Positions 1 through 10,394 of a stretch of DNA of 64,000 nucleotides are shown here, piece by piece; the stretch's first letter is position 1, and each line of letters begins with the position of its first letter. Origin of the DNA: Physcia stellaris (lineage: Eukaryota > Ascomycota > Lecanoromycetes > Caliciales > Physciaceae); contig JABSSW010000029.1 in assembly GCA_018902385.1 (NCBI GenBank), positions 372,001 to 436,000 on the forward strand. Reading direction: 5' to 3'. The notes under the pieces were generated by a model. That model was given only the letters and a program-made list of their open reading frames with translations. It ran no database searches and was not told the DNA's origin. The position numbers and the translations under genes were made by a program.

Positions 1-467
1 CACTTGATACTAAGCCTAACTGAGCCTTGGTTAGAGCGTCTAAATTATAGTCAGGAGTTCGTCATTTGCTTCTTTTCCTTATAACCTTTGCCAGTCATAC
101 TAACCCGTGACGTATTGCTAGGTGTGACCCATTTCAAGATGGGCTATTCCGCGTGCCAAGCCTAGTCGCGATATATATGAGTCTGCTCGAATGATCTTCT
201 CTTCTCCCCAGAGGTTCTCTTCAGCTGTGATTGTGCTTATTGTCATAACACGAATACTGGAGACATTTCCTGAGCGCTTGGTTGTTTTCTGTCAGCGTCG
301 CCGCTGCATGGTGCCCGGAGCTTAATCGAATTCCTACTCAGGCCTTTGTAAGATCATTCTCTCACGTCCAACGACCTCCTCCTCAGGTATCATCCACGAG
401 AAGCGACTACACAGAGGTACCCTGGATTATCAAAAAGTCCAAGAAGCAATTCCGTAGAGTTGGAAAC
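1..467. other. Gene-free left edge
   Basis: No gene, RNA or repeat is recognised. It is the 5' flank of the 2EXR-domain gene. The reading frame of that gene stays open upstream to position 282 but contains no ATG before 468, so a short upstream exon cannot be excluded. Confidence 0.4.
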
Positions 468-1313
468 ATGGATTCAACTTTGGAGCCTGCTCCAAGTTGG
501 CAAAACCTGCCTCGCGAAATCCGCTACTGGATATACGAAATTATCCTGAATTGTAACAACACGCCTCCCTCAAATCCAGACCAAGCGGGCGAGCGGCGAG
601 AACACCACTACGATGCAGGCACCCAAGTCCAGCGTCGCAGCTTCTTATGTGTTTCTGGCCCTATCCAGCCAGCCAGCTCAGCACTACTCAGATGCTGTCG
701 TCAAAGCAACATGGAGCTCAGCAATTTGATAGCGTCGAAAAAGGTCCCTGGCGCAAAGAATCCTTTCAGGTACCATTTAGATTGTATGGTTCAGGGTTTC
801 CAAGCTTGGCCGACCTGGGTTCGCTTGCCTTGTGCCAGCAGACATGTGCCAGATCTCAAAATCGACCTACGGATTTTCGAGACTAGGGAGTTCGCCCGGC
901 ACAGGTATATGATGCCATTCCTTACTGTGTTTCAGCTTCTCAACCATCTCTTTTATCACGGGCCGTACTTCTTCTGCGAGGGACGGGAGCGGCATTCCAT
1001 GACGGTCGGAACGCTTCAGCTCGACATCATCTTCATCGACGAGGTAGGTTCGACATCGTGGAAGGATCGTTCTGGTCAGGATCGCCTCGCCGGACAGATT
1101 GCAACACATCTGCGGAATTTGGAGTTGCATGGTGTTCTGTCTGGGTACGTTGGCAAGATTGTTTGTTGTTCGGATTCGTACGAGAATAAAAAGATCATCG
1201 AAGTCCGACAGCGGAGAACTCCTATCACCAATCTCGAGTGGAGAACTTGGCGTTCTTTCGGGTTTAGCTGGGGCCCAAATCCTGGCCTAGGAGAAGTCCA
1301 ACAAAACCGATAG
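468..1313 (+). CDS. 2EXR/F-box-like domain protein
   Basis: A protein of 281 residues if translation starts at the first ATG (468). Near the N-terminus it carries the pattern FxxLPxEIRxxIYxxIL (seen as WQNLPREIRYWIYEIIL, residues 9-25), which is typical of the 2EXR domain, an F-box-like module greatly expanded in filamentous ascomycetes. Further on are a CRQSNxE motif and hydrophobic beta-rich segments. The function of these proteins is unknown; a role as adaptors or in non-self recognition has only been suggested. The single-exon frame ends in TAG. No intron is needed, although the open frame upstream leaves the start uncertain. Family membership rests on the short motif and the usual family length of about 250-350 residues. 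Confidence 0.65.
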   Translation: MDSTLEPAPSWQNLPREIRYWIYEIILNCNNTPPSNPDQAGERREHHYDAGTQVQRRSFLCVSGPIQPASSALLRCCRQSNMELSNLIASKKVPGAKNPFRYHLDCMVQGFQAWPTWVRLPCASRHVPDLKIDLRIFETREFARHRYMMPFLTVFQLLNHLFYHGPYFFCEGRERHSMTVGTLQLDIIFIDEVGSTSWKDRSGQDRLAGQIATHLRNLELHGVLSGYVGKIVCCSDSYENKKIIEVRQRRTPITNLEWRTWRSFGFSWGPNPGLGEVQQNR

Positions 1314-2259
1314 CCTTGTGTAAGATGCTGGAAACGGGGTGTAGGTTACAATATGTGTAGTCCAAAGCGTGTTTGCTGAGCGAGCTGTTGACAATACTGC
1401 ATGCCACAAAACTCCTAGATTCTTTGGTAGATATTCATTACTGTTGACTAGGTCAATAGTCTTCGGAAGTTCGGCCAACGAATACAAGATCCAACAAATA
1501 TAACAAGCCCTGCAACCGCGTATAGATACTTTCAATGGCGATGTAAGTAACTATGTTATGGTGTGGTGTGGTGCTATCTTGTCTCACCACTGATACCAAT
1601 TGTGACAGAAGGCGTACCCACCTTTGGCATAATAGTTATGAATGTGATAATGAAGATGACACCATCTTCTGAGTTCGTTCCAAAGTGGGTGATTGCTGAT
1701 CTGTCGGTGTATTATGAAAATCAGCACCACTTACTATCAGACCATGGGATAGCCCTGGGTCTTATCCAACAGTCTTCTCATGCGCTAGGAAGTATAATAC
1801 AGTCACATCCTGCTCGAAGTCCAATGTCCCAGAACAGCCGCACTGTGAGGTCAAAGCTTGAGCTCACCATTCTCATGGATTAGCACCTCAAGACTAATTG
1901 ATAGAATCCAATGGGCATAGCAGAAAGCTCGAGTCTCGCCGTTTGCTGTGGAAGACCTTGACAGTGAATGCCTTATTGCGACTTGCAATCTCGAGCTTAC
2001 CACTGGCTTCGACGACGAGACGAGCATTGACGAAGTCTTGAATCATACTGGATTATGGAAGCCTGTGTTTGTATTACTAATGTTCTTTCAGTGTGTGTAG
2101 GGAGCAAGAGGCCTAGAAAGAACAAGAAAATGATAAACGAGCCAATCAGAGCTCGCTTATGTAATCAGCGTTCTGGCTTGGCATTAGACCTTCAACCTTT
2201 CTGCCGATTCTCCACTCATGAAATAACAAGAACACAAGCTGAAATCTTTGCCCGCAATC
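1314..2259. other. Intergenic stretch with one short repeat element
   Basis: Apart from the TIR element at 1552-1749 nothing is recognised. A 106-codon frame across that element is a by-product of the repeat and is not called as a gene. Confidence 0.4.
1552..1749 (+). mobile_element. Short TIR element, copy A
   Basis: About 198 bp, non-coding. The left end contains TGTGGTGCTATCTTG and the right end CACCACTTACTATCAGACCATGGGA, which are inverted relative to each other (GTGGTGC inward, CCATGG outward). The interior (CATCTTCTGAGTTCGTTCC, then GATCTGTCGGTGTATTATG) aligns with the reverse complement of the copy at 6908-7141 and with the copy at 4255-4495. This is a MITE-like family with diverged copies. 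The exact ends and target duplication are not certain. Confidence 0.6.
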
Positions 2260-2588
2260 ATGGCGATTCCGAGAAGCGCTCTTTCCAGAACTGTCGAATC
2301 AATACCAGTAGGAGATACTGCAGATTCAGACGGGACAAGCGAAGCTAATGACAATGTCGTTACAGGCCGGCTCAGATACTCGGGTTGGAGAAGGATAGAT
2401 GGCGAGAATAGCAGTGAGTATCGTATGTTTCTATTACGCATCTGCGATGTTGGAAATCAGTATTCAAAGGTGACATGTATCGCAACAAGCGACCACGGAA
2501 ACACGCCAGCCCGAAGCTGAAGACGAGATGGGTTTTCCATTCGGTTATGAAGAAACCCATGTTGGAACCTTCTACCATTTTGTTTTAG
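2260..2588 (+). CDS. Hypothetical small protein, two exons
   Basis: Not recognised. ATG at 2260 opens a frame to a donor A|GTGAGT at 2414. Splicing to an acceptor AAATCAG ending at 2460 keeps the frame (exons 2260-2413 and 2461-2588), giving 93 residues ending at TAG. The C-terminal part is strongly basic (KRPRKH, KLKTRW). An alternative third intron from about 2547 to 2589 (TTTTGTTTTAG as acceptor) would continue into another protein-like stretch. Codon pattern and matched splice phase argue for a real gene, but there is no domain to support it. Confidence 0.35.
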
Positions 2589-3183
2589 GAAAGTACCTTG
2601 CACCAGGTTGGGCAACAATCTACAGTCTTCATATTCAGAGAAGCGAGTTACATTGATCCGACATCAGACTTGGTCAGGTTATGTGTTCCCAGAAAACTGT
2701 GATTCCAATCGTGACTACCCAGTAGTCAACGGAGATTCGTTGAGCGAGCTCTTCAGTCGTGGTGCAGGCCATACACCATGTAGTATGAATAGCGGTTGAC
2801 TAGATAGACCATAATCTGGTGAGCAGTGCTCAGCCTTTCTTGCACCGAGTACTTATATTCACTCGGAAGTGGATTAATTTCAACAGCGAGTCACCCGGAT
2901 GTTCACCCAGAAGTGGATTAATTTCAACAGCGAGTCACCTGGATATTCACCCGGAAATGGACCAAATCCAACAGTGACCCACCTGGAAGTGGGTCCACCT
3001 CCGGATGAATAATAAGTCAACTTGCAGGCAGCTATCTTCCCTCAACTACTTAAAGCCATACTTGTCCCTCACTTTCTTGAACTCGAAATATATATATACA
3101 GCGACCCCGAGCACCGATTACGTTTCTCCCAAACAGTTTTGTTCTGCATCTACATCTTCTCTCTATATATAAACAGCTACACA
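2589..3183. other. Upstream region of the caspase-like gene
   Basis: Contains the 44-bp tandem repeat at 2867-2998 and, close to the start codon, A/T-rich TATA-like runs (AAATATATATATACA near 3087 and CTATATATAAAC near 3163) that are plausible core promoter elements. Nothing else is recognised. Confidence 0.45.
2867..3000 (+). repeat. 44-bp tandem repeat, three units
   Basis: Units begin at 2867, 2911 and 2955, an exact 44-bp spacing. The first two units share AAGTGGATTAATTTCAACAG and the following CGAGTCACC(C/T)GGAT, and differ at only a few positions. The third (AAATGGACCAAATCCAACAG) is more diverged. A partial unit may precede the first. The array lies about 185-315 bp upstream of the start codon of the caspase-like gene. 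Confidence 0.85.
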
Positions 3184-4117
3184 ATGGCCTTTTCACCAAC
3201 ACATCCCCCGACCGCATACTCGACCCAAAATACCCTGACTGTCGCTGAATTTCAGCGCGAACTCAAAAAAGCCAGCGACTACTCCCTCCCCTCCATCCAC
3301 TCCAAACGGTATCGTCAGGTCAAGGTCCTCTTGCTGTACTGGGATACCGACCATCACGGGCTGAATGTATGGAAAGAGACAGAACGTCTCGCAGCTACAT
3401 TCTCCCACGGTTACCGCTACGATTGCACCATCGACAAAATCCCATCTCAAGGCTCAATCACTCCGCAACTTTGGTTGAACCGAAGGCTTCTGCATTGGGC
3501 GGAGAATACGGATCAGCAGGACTTGCTGATCTTCTATTATGCCGGACATGGGCGGCATAATAAATTCCCACCAGAGTCGCACTGGACGATGGTGTCAGTT
3601 GTCCCCGTCTCCTATGGCATAAGCGGAATACTGACGGCGTGCTAGATCAGATGCGTGGCAAGTGCCTAGCCCCGACGGAAGAACGCGAAGTACCGAGGCC
3701 GCGATCGATTTCACGGCAGTAAAGAAGGCCACATTGGACCAAGAGAACGCGGACGTCCTCTATCTCCTAGCCAGCTGCTATTCAGCCGCTGCAGCGCTCA
3801 GTACAGGCAAGGAGCTGATTGCAGCCACATCCATCGAAGACGTCACCCCTGCGCCTGGCTACAGCTCATTCACATCAAGCCTGGTTCAGGCGCTCAACGA
3901 TGCGGATCGGCATCAACACTATCTGACCGCCTCTCAGCTGTGGTCTCTGCTGTTGAATGATAAGCACCAGGGGAATTTGGAGTGTACCCCTTTCCACTCC
4001 GAAGCGATGGTCGGTGCCCAGCCAGATACCAGTATCCTGCTTGCGCCAAAGGACCCAGCAACCTTCAGCCCTGATCCACTCAATGCAACATCGGAGGATA
4101 AAGGAGCTCAAGCATGA
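3184..4117 (+). CDS. Caspase-like (peptidase C14 fold) protein
   Basis: Exons 3184-3593 and 3646-4117. The intron is 52 bp, with donor GTCAGT, branch CTGAC and acceptor CTAG, and gives 293 residues. The single recognisable domain is caspase/metacaspase-like: a beta-strand VKVLLLYW, the histidine box LLIFYYAGHG (His122) and the cysteine box LLASCYSAAA (Cys181), 59 residues apart as expected for the catalytic dyad. There is no N-terminal proline-rich or zinc-finger prodomain as in type I metacaspases, no NACHT or other partner domain, and the protein is shorter than classical metacaspases (about 350-450 aa). The usual DSCHSG is SCYSAA here. It could be a free-standing caspase-like peptidase or a regulatory relative; substrate unknown. 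The start is the first ATG after the TATA-like region. Confidence 0.75.
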
Positions 4118-4765
4118 GGAGTTGGGATCTCGGGAGACTGAAGAGAGGAAATCAAGGGTTACTGTTATCCACTAGGATTCAGGCCTCCTACTGCATTTTA
4201 CCTGCTCTTTCTAGCGAGAACAGGGACTGGGCTAGTATTCTAGGCTAGTTGACGGGCCCGGCGTACTACTCCCTCGCCAGCCACGACGCTATCCGGTTCG
4301 TGGCTTACGTTCAAGGGCCATAGCAGCAGGGACGATGATCATACGCTTACCCGTGTGTGGCACAAAGTGGATGAACCTGACAATGGAAATGGTGCCATTT
4401 TCTGATTTCGTCCCAAGTCGGGTAATCGTATATCTGGTCAGGTGTTTTAAGATGATAGCAGCATTTACTAGCAGATCGGGGAGAGGTTTGATGTATTTAT
4501 CCGGAACCTTGATGGTTGGTAGGGTGTTGAGAGTACCAAGGGTTGGAAATGGAAGGATTACACTTGAAGTATATAGTACATATTTAAAAGGGGATCTAAT
4601 TTGAATTAAATTATTTTATTTAATGTCCCCCCAGTCTATGACAGCTAATTCAAGGCCGTGTCGTCAGTTTTCATCATATACAGCCCCTCAGTCCCTCTAA
4701 TTCTATATATCCGTTTCTATTTCCATACTGATACCCAACCCCTTCCCAAAAGCCGTCGCATGAAC
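4118..4765. other. Intergenic stretch with repeat copy B
   Basis: Contains the diverged TIR-element copy at about 4255-4495 followed by an A/T-rich stretch. No gene recognised. Confidence 0.4.
4255..4495 (+). mobile_element. Short TIR element, diverged copy B
   Basis: The central part, ATCATACGCTTACCCGTG then CCATTTTCTGATTTCGTCCC and AAGTCGGGTAATCG, aligns base by base with the reverse complement of the copy at 6908-7141 (ATAATACGCTTACCCGTG, CATCTTCTGATTTTGCCCC, AAGTCGGGTAATCG). The ends have decayed, so the boundaries are approximate. Non-coding. Confidence 0.55.
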
Positions 4766-6494
4766 TCAGCAAAATCGATGCACATGCATACATTTAGCAC
4801 AACCAAGAGAAGAAACCTCGTACCCTTCAAACCGAAACCAGGGCCTAAAGCTCGCGCGACAGGAGACGCATTTATCCTGCGAGTTTGCCAATGATAACAT
4901 CTTTTCCACCCGGTATGTGTAGTCACGGTGTTCTCTTCTCTCGGTCTGAAGGGCCTGGTCCGCTTTAAAGACAGAGAGATTAGTTTAGTTAGGGGGATCA
5001 TTAGGGGAGATAAGATCATCAACAAGGGCCGCGGAGGGGGGAACCGCAAAGAAATCAAGCGTTGGTGGAAATTCGTGTCTGTGTGCAGTGGGAAGCAAAG
5101 AGAGGGGGGCTCACTTTTGTTGTACTGCTGTTTTCGCTGGATCGATTCGGAGGCGAGCTGGTTGTATTGAATTTTCAACTGATGGCTTTCGATGCTTTCG
5201 ATGCCTTTTTGGATCGTGCTCTGCTGGAGGATGGAGAAGAGGAAGTCGCTCTCGTGGGCAAATACGCCTGCCCATTGAGCCTTCTTTCTGTTTGGTGGCT
5301 TTGGAGTCAGTATCAATATTCTCGAAGCTACTCAGTACTCGAAAGCAGTGATTTTCAGGGCTAAGATGCCGGACATCCAGAACATTTCATTCGCAGTGCA
5401 ATCAGAGAAGAAAATCTTCGGAACTGTAACGACTTACTCCGCGACCTTGTCCTCATCCGTCCCATAGCCACCAGTGATCTCCTCCACATATCTAACACAC
5501 ATCGTAGCCACAACAGGCCGCAGACCCCGATCGTTGATACTCGTGCACTTGAGGACTTTGGAGACTATGGCTGCGCAATCATATTCAGGCCACTTTTGGA
5601 AACGAGCTTTGAATTTCTCTGCCGCTAGGTCTCTGAGGTCTGGGATGTCGAGCTTGTCGGCCGTTGCGTAGACATGGATGTTGAGTAGGAGACTCGAGTG
5701 ATTCTGCTGTGATGTCGGAGGAGATATTCTGCTCTCGATGCTTGGTATAGTCTATATTGGACGTCAGCTATATGGTAACGCCGGTCACGCAGTTGCATGT
5801 GGACGTTAATGTCTCGATGAGATGCTGACTAGTCGCACCAGACTGTGCATCGGGAAAGGGAATAAAAGAACATGGGGACTACTTACTGCCATATCGTCTG
5901 CCTCTTTTACGGCCCTAGTTCTCTCTAATATTTGTTCGTCGGTCCCAACCATACTGGCTGTAATTCCTGTGATATTCCCTTCTGAACGCAACATAGATTT
6001 GCTTCCCAGAACCGTCTCGCTCAGCAACTTTTGAGCACCGTCTTCGATCGCCATGATGGCATCCTCATCGCTGTAGTCCATATTATAGAGATACCCAACC
6101 ACCAACTCCACAATATCGGGATATTCTTCTGCGAGATCGACTTTTCCTGATCTGGCTTCCTGTCGTGAGTTAGCGAAACAGAATCTAGGAAATCTTTAGT
6201 TACTTCTCTATTTCGTAGTGGGAAGACAGGAAAGATAGTAGCAGAAAAGCTTGGCTGATAGAGCTAAACAGGACATAGTAGTCATCCATGAGAGGGGAGA
6301 AACCATACTTCGAACTCCCCATCGCAAGCAGCAGCGAAAAACCTCGATTGCGCGCACACCACGCTGCGGTGAACGAGCCATTCGCGACCTTGGCAAGTGA
6401 TCGTAAGGTCAGAGTATTTGCCGCTCTTTAGGAGGTCCCTTCTGTTACTGAGGAGGCGGTGGAGATGACGTTGGTATGGCGGTTGTTGATCCAT
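4766..6494 (-). CDS. BTB/POZ protein with C-terminal CxxC pair (paralogue 1)
   Basis: Five exons: 6494-6309, 6159-5887, 5751-5438, 5287-5115, 4962-4766; 380 residues. All introns are GT-AG with matching phases. The BTB core starts with KSGKYSDLTITCQGREWLVH (about residues 22-41) and continues through VVCAQSRFFAAACDGEFE and IVELVVGYLYNMDYSDED, the usual BTB strand/helix order of fungal stand-alone BTB proteins. A helical BACK-like middle (ADKLDIPDLRDLA, then RGLRPVV) follows. The C-terminus holds CVSC (347, 350) and CAKC (370, 373), a possible zinc ribbon. Known BTB domains dimerise and many serve CUL3 ligases; partners here are unknown. Two paralogues in this window (36204 and 44564) share the same plan. 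Confidence 0.8.
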
Positions 6495-7855
6495 CTTCTT
6501 ACTGATTCTTGGTTTGTTTTGGATTTGTTCTTCTTTGGAGTAATTGGAGTAGTGAGGATGTGGTGGGAAGTGGAGAATTTATGGGAGGCTAGATCTTAAA
6601 GTAGACATGCTGATACATTTCAGGTTTCGTCGTTGTGATATAGAAATTGTGAAAGAACTGTATCATCAGAGAGATTCATACTCATACAAGAGTAAGGAAG
6701 GTTGACGGCGAACTCGGCATCAGTCATTCAATGATCGAACAACTTAGTCTGAAACAGATATCAGTCATTCATGATGTGTTTGCGAAATATAGAAAGCAAA
6801 GGGTCATACCGCATTAACATGCTATCGTATCATCCACTTTCTCTGGATCTGATATCGAAACTTGTGGGTGATGGAAACGGATCTCCATTCTTCACCCAAA
6901 ACCGATTCTCCCATGGTCTGGTGATAAGTGGTGCTAATTTTTACAATACACCGACAGATCTGCGATTACCCGACTTGGGGCAAAATCAGAAGATGATGTT
7001 GTCTTTATTGTCATTTTAATAATATCGTCTTCATGTCTTCTTCAAATGCTTTGTGCTAAACACGGGTAAGCGTATTATCATATTGAGTGCATCGTTGGCC
7101 ATGCATGGGAGGCAAGATAGCACCACATCAAACCATGGGATAGTCTCACACTTCTCGCAGAAGCTCAACCCGCAATGAATAGTGTAACGACAACTACCTG
7201 GAACCATAATCGATTCGTGCCGCGAAAGATGCAGACTCCCCTGCAAGATCTGAAAGACATCGGCTATACCTTAAGTGTGACCCCATGCTATGAATGCAAC
7301 CACGAAACATACTCACAAACCCATTTTCGCCACTGTATCCGAAACACCGAAGTCATGTAATCGAATAAGGTAAGTTGTTGAAACTCCTCTCCCGTCTTCA
7401 CCCTCTTGCCGATCTGCTCATCTTCGCGAGCCTGTATGAGGGCTTAAATCATCGCAGGCGTTTCCTATTCACATGGCCTAATAATTAACTCTGGGCGGCA
7501 AGCAAGACCCCTCCAGAAACCGAGGAGGACGAAGAAAAGGGAGGTGAAGGGGTCGCCTCCGCAAGCTCCGAGAGTCCCCGACCAGAGGATGCCGGGGAGA
7601 TACGGCTTGTCGAATCTGTGGCCCGGATGGGGGACTCGATATAGTACCTTATATCTTTGGCTGTCAGGATAGTCAAACGGGGTGTCAGTGCACTGGAAAC
7701 AGAAAAGAAACGTCGTTTGCTTTATGGTTTAAGCTTTCGAAGCTTGTCATCTTCATCTCGTAGTCACCAAAAGCGTAGCTCTCCTATCTTCGCTGTTCTT
7801 CCTAGACCCATGCACTTCATCATGCCAATTCACCCTTCAGCAGCATTATCTCGGC
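6495..7855. other. Intergenic stretch with repeat copy C
   Basis: Contains the TIR element at 6908-7141. The rest, including a G/C-richer block at about 7490-7630, shows no recognisable gene. Confidence 0.4.
6908..7141 (-). mobile_element. Short TIR element, copy C
   Basis: The best preserved copy, about 234 bp and non-coding. The left end reads TCCCATGGTCTGGTGATAAG followed by TGGTGCTA. The reverse complement of the right end reads TCCCATGGTTTGATGTGGTG followed by CTA, so the ends form imperfect terminal inverted repeats of about 25 bp. Interior sequence matches copies A (1552) and B (4255) on the opposite strand. No clear target duplication could be read. Confidence 0.65.
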
Positions 7856-8255
7856 CTACGACTGCCTCTCCTTCCCTTCCCCTACCATGCCCTCACACCC
7901 CGTCACACCCCCTAGCTTCTCTTCCACTTTCCCCATAGTCGCGTTCTTCGCTGGCTCGCCACCTATTCGCAAAATCAGCATTATCATTCTCTTCTCCCGG
8001 CTTAGCTACCACTCTTTCCTCTACCAAACCACCGCTCCCTCCCAACCCCATCTCCAACCTCAGCCCCCAGACCCTCACATGTAAACAAGGGACTCAAGCC
8101 CACTCACCAGCAACCTCCCTCGCAGCCCTCATCTCCCTGACCGCATACTCCTTATCATCCTTCCCGCTCGCAAACCCCAGCGCCTCCTTCGCCGCACCAG
8201 CGACATAGGTCGCGTGCCCGTGCAGCTGCGACGGGTTCTGCGTTGGGTCGCTCAT
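7856..8255 (-). CDS. CsbD-like small stress-type protein
   Basis: Exons 8255-8108 and 7962-7856 (donor G|GTGAGT, branch GCTGAT, acceptor AATAG), 84 residues. The N-terminal SQLHGHATYVAGAAKEALG and C-terminal GKVEEKLGGVTGCEGM fit the two-part pattern of small fungal proteins related to the CsbD fold, where a GxxxAxG(K)xxExxG helix pattern recurs. Relatives in bacteria are stress-induced. In fungi some are annotated as binding mismatched or cruciform DNA, but the function is not settled. The protein has no signal peptide or membrane segment. It is upstream of, and in the same orientation as, the BTB gene, separated by about 1.4 kb. Confidence 0.65.
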
Positions 8256-9057
8256 TTTGGGTTCTATTAGTGTCTTTTCGTACCGCTCTGTTATTTCTCG
8301 CTTCTTCTTCTCCGTCTTCTTCTTTGCTCAAATTCTGCTTCGTCTCACTGTTGATTCCCTTCTTGCTTAAATATCTGACCCCGGCCGCTTGGGGGAGAGG
8401 CGGGATGGAGAGAGGCTGTGGGTGGAGAAGGCTGCGAGCGGAGATGGAGAAGGAGGGTTGGGCTGGCGGCGATGGAAAGAGGTGGAGTGGGGATAGCGGC
8501 GGATGAGGGGGTTCAGGGTGTAGATGTTACGGATCTGGAAGTTTATCGTGGTAATTCGACGGAGTGGTGGGAGAGATGTGGTCTTTGGCATGGAATGGTC
8601 GTGGAGGCGGAGGTGTGGTGGAGATATTGTGAGCGAGGGGGAAGGGAGTTGATGACGTTGTTGAATGGATATGACGCACGTGAAGGAAGGCTTGGCGAGA
8701 TTCAGCCTTGTGAGGCGACGAAAATGAGGACGACCACGATTTCGTTCTTGAGATCAATCTCATGAAACATGCCACCAGATGCTCTGATTACCGTGTGCGG
8801 GTCGGAAAAAGGCACCAATGATCAGTCTCGACAGTGTTGCTAAAGGCAGCCTCGAGACCATTGAGCTCGAAAGTAGAATATCTACATACGCATAAACCAT
8901 ACTGTGCCCTTTCTCCCCTCTCTATCCAAGCCGTCCCTACTCCTCTATACAATCAATGCTCGACCCTTTCCCCATCTCATAGTCTAGCAGAGCGTACCCA
9001 TCCAGCGGTGACAAACTCCGCACCTGAGCCCCCAATCCCCTACCCTCTTCACCCCCA
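8256..9057. other. Gene-free region upstream of the CsbD-like gene
   Basis: Pyrimidine-rich tracts lie just upstream of the CsbD-like start (8270-8370), a common feature of strong fungal promoters. Several overlapping frames exist on both strands but none resembles a protein family. Confidence 0.35.
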
Positions 9058-10394
9058 TCAAAGATCCAAGCAAACTCCCTTCTCACTAAACCACTCCCTC
9101 AGCACCCTTCTACTCACCAAACCCCCCTCCCCACTCAGCACCGCCTCCCTGAACATCTCTTCCGTACTCCTACTATTTCCGTAGCTCACGTGCTTCGGAA
9201 GAGGCGGTGGTTCTAATACGCTTGATCCATCTTTATCTTCTCCGTTATTTTTATTCTCTACCAAGGTGATTGTGAGGTAACGGCCTTGAAATTTCCGTCT
9301 GGCCAGTGTCTGAAGTGCGCTTTTCTGCTGGCTAGAGCTGGGCAGTTCGAGGATTGCGTAGCCGGTCGGACAGTGTGTGTTTGCGAACGTGGGGAGGGTG
9401 ATGGTTTTGCTATCATGTGGATTAGCCAAATGACGGCGCTGAGATCTGAGAAAAAAGTCCGAGGGAGAAGGGACAGAGAATGAAGAGGGTTGGCAACGTA
9501 CACATCTATACCAGCGAGGAATTCGCCGAAATCTTTCTCATTTGCCTTGAAGGGGAGATCGCCGATACGGAGGAAGCAGCGACTTTCCCGCTCTACTTTC
9601 TGCGTCGTAGCCGTAGTCTTCTTCGCGGCACTCGTGTCCTTCTTCTCTGCCTTTATGGCAGGGTCAATCTGGGCATGTGTAGCATCCACCGGAGCACAAG
9701 TGACTTCTCGAATCTCCTCAGTTTTGACTCGTTTCGCCAAAGCCCCTTCATCAGGCGTGAACGGCAGCTCCGGTATCTTATGCTCTTCAAACCGCACTAT
9801 GATTTTAGTACCCCGAATCATCCTACCACTCAGCTCCCTCATCGCACGACCCGCATCTTCCGTAGAAGGGAGACAGACAACAGCATAACCAGCAGGCGGC
9901 GAAGGCATTCGAATTGATGACCATTCATACTGACCAAACAAGTCCTGGATATCCCCCCTAGTAGCCGCGTGAGGCAAATTTTGCACCATCACGTACTGTC
10001 CTGCACTGGTACGTCCCCCCGTCAAGCCTTCCTCACGGCCTCGCTTTGCGGTCTGTAGCGCCTTGGGCGTCGGCAAGAGCGGCAGATCGGTGGTATATGT
10101 GCTTGAAGTCATCCTTGCAGCAAACGGGTCAATGGCTTGCGAGGCGTGTTGTGTCACCATACATTGGTTGGCCCAGAACTCGGCGTTTACTTTCGCTGCT
10201 TCTGATAAGATGCCGGCGAGATCACTCGGCGTTTGGGGGATAATTGTCTGAGTGGTTGGGGCATCGTAATTCTGCCATTGCCGCGTTGGGTCGTTGTGTT
10301 GAGTCTCTTGGACCTCGGTTTGTCCCATTGTGTTAATCGGAGTTGGTGTTACCATGTTGGTATTTTTGAGCTTAGAAGGACTGACACCTTCCAT
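9058..10394 (-). CDS. RNA-binding protein with two RRM domains
   Basis: Exons 10394-9502 and 9445-9058, 426 residues (donor GTACGT; acceptor TTTTTTCTCAG, with an alternative AG seven bases later). The first RRM lies at about residues 132-205: RNP2-like YVMVQNLPHAAT and RNP1-like AGYAVVCL are visible. The second begins at CFLRIGDLPFKANEKDFGEF (about 272) and is interrupted by the intron, ending in GYAILEL and RYLTITLVENK. The N-terminus and the linker are low-complexity and polar. Likely a nuclear or cytoplasmic mRNA-binding protein; it does not closely match a named family that I can identify. The RNP1 segments lack some aromatic residues of the consensus, so RNA affinity may be modest. Confidence 0.75.

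Noticed and set aside
1563-1883. 106-codon plus-strand ORF
   Set aside because: It lies across a MITE-like repeat whose other copies are not open in that frame.
4717-5316. 199-codon minus-strand ORF
   Set aside because: It is a read-through of two BTB exons and the intron between them; the correct splice gives the conserved CxxC C-terminus in another frame.
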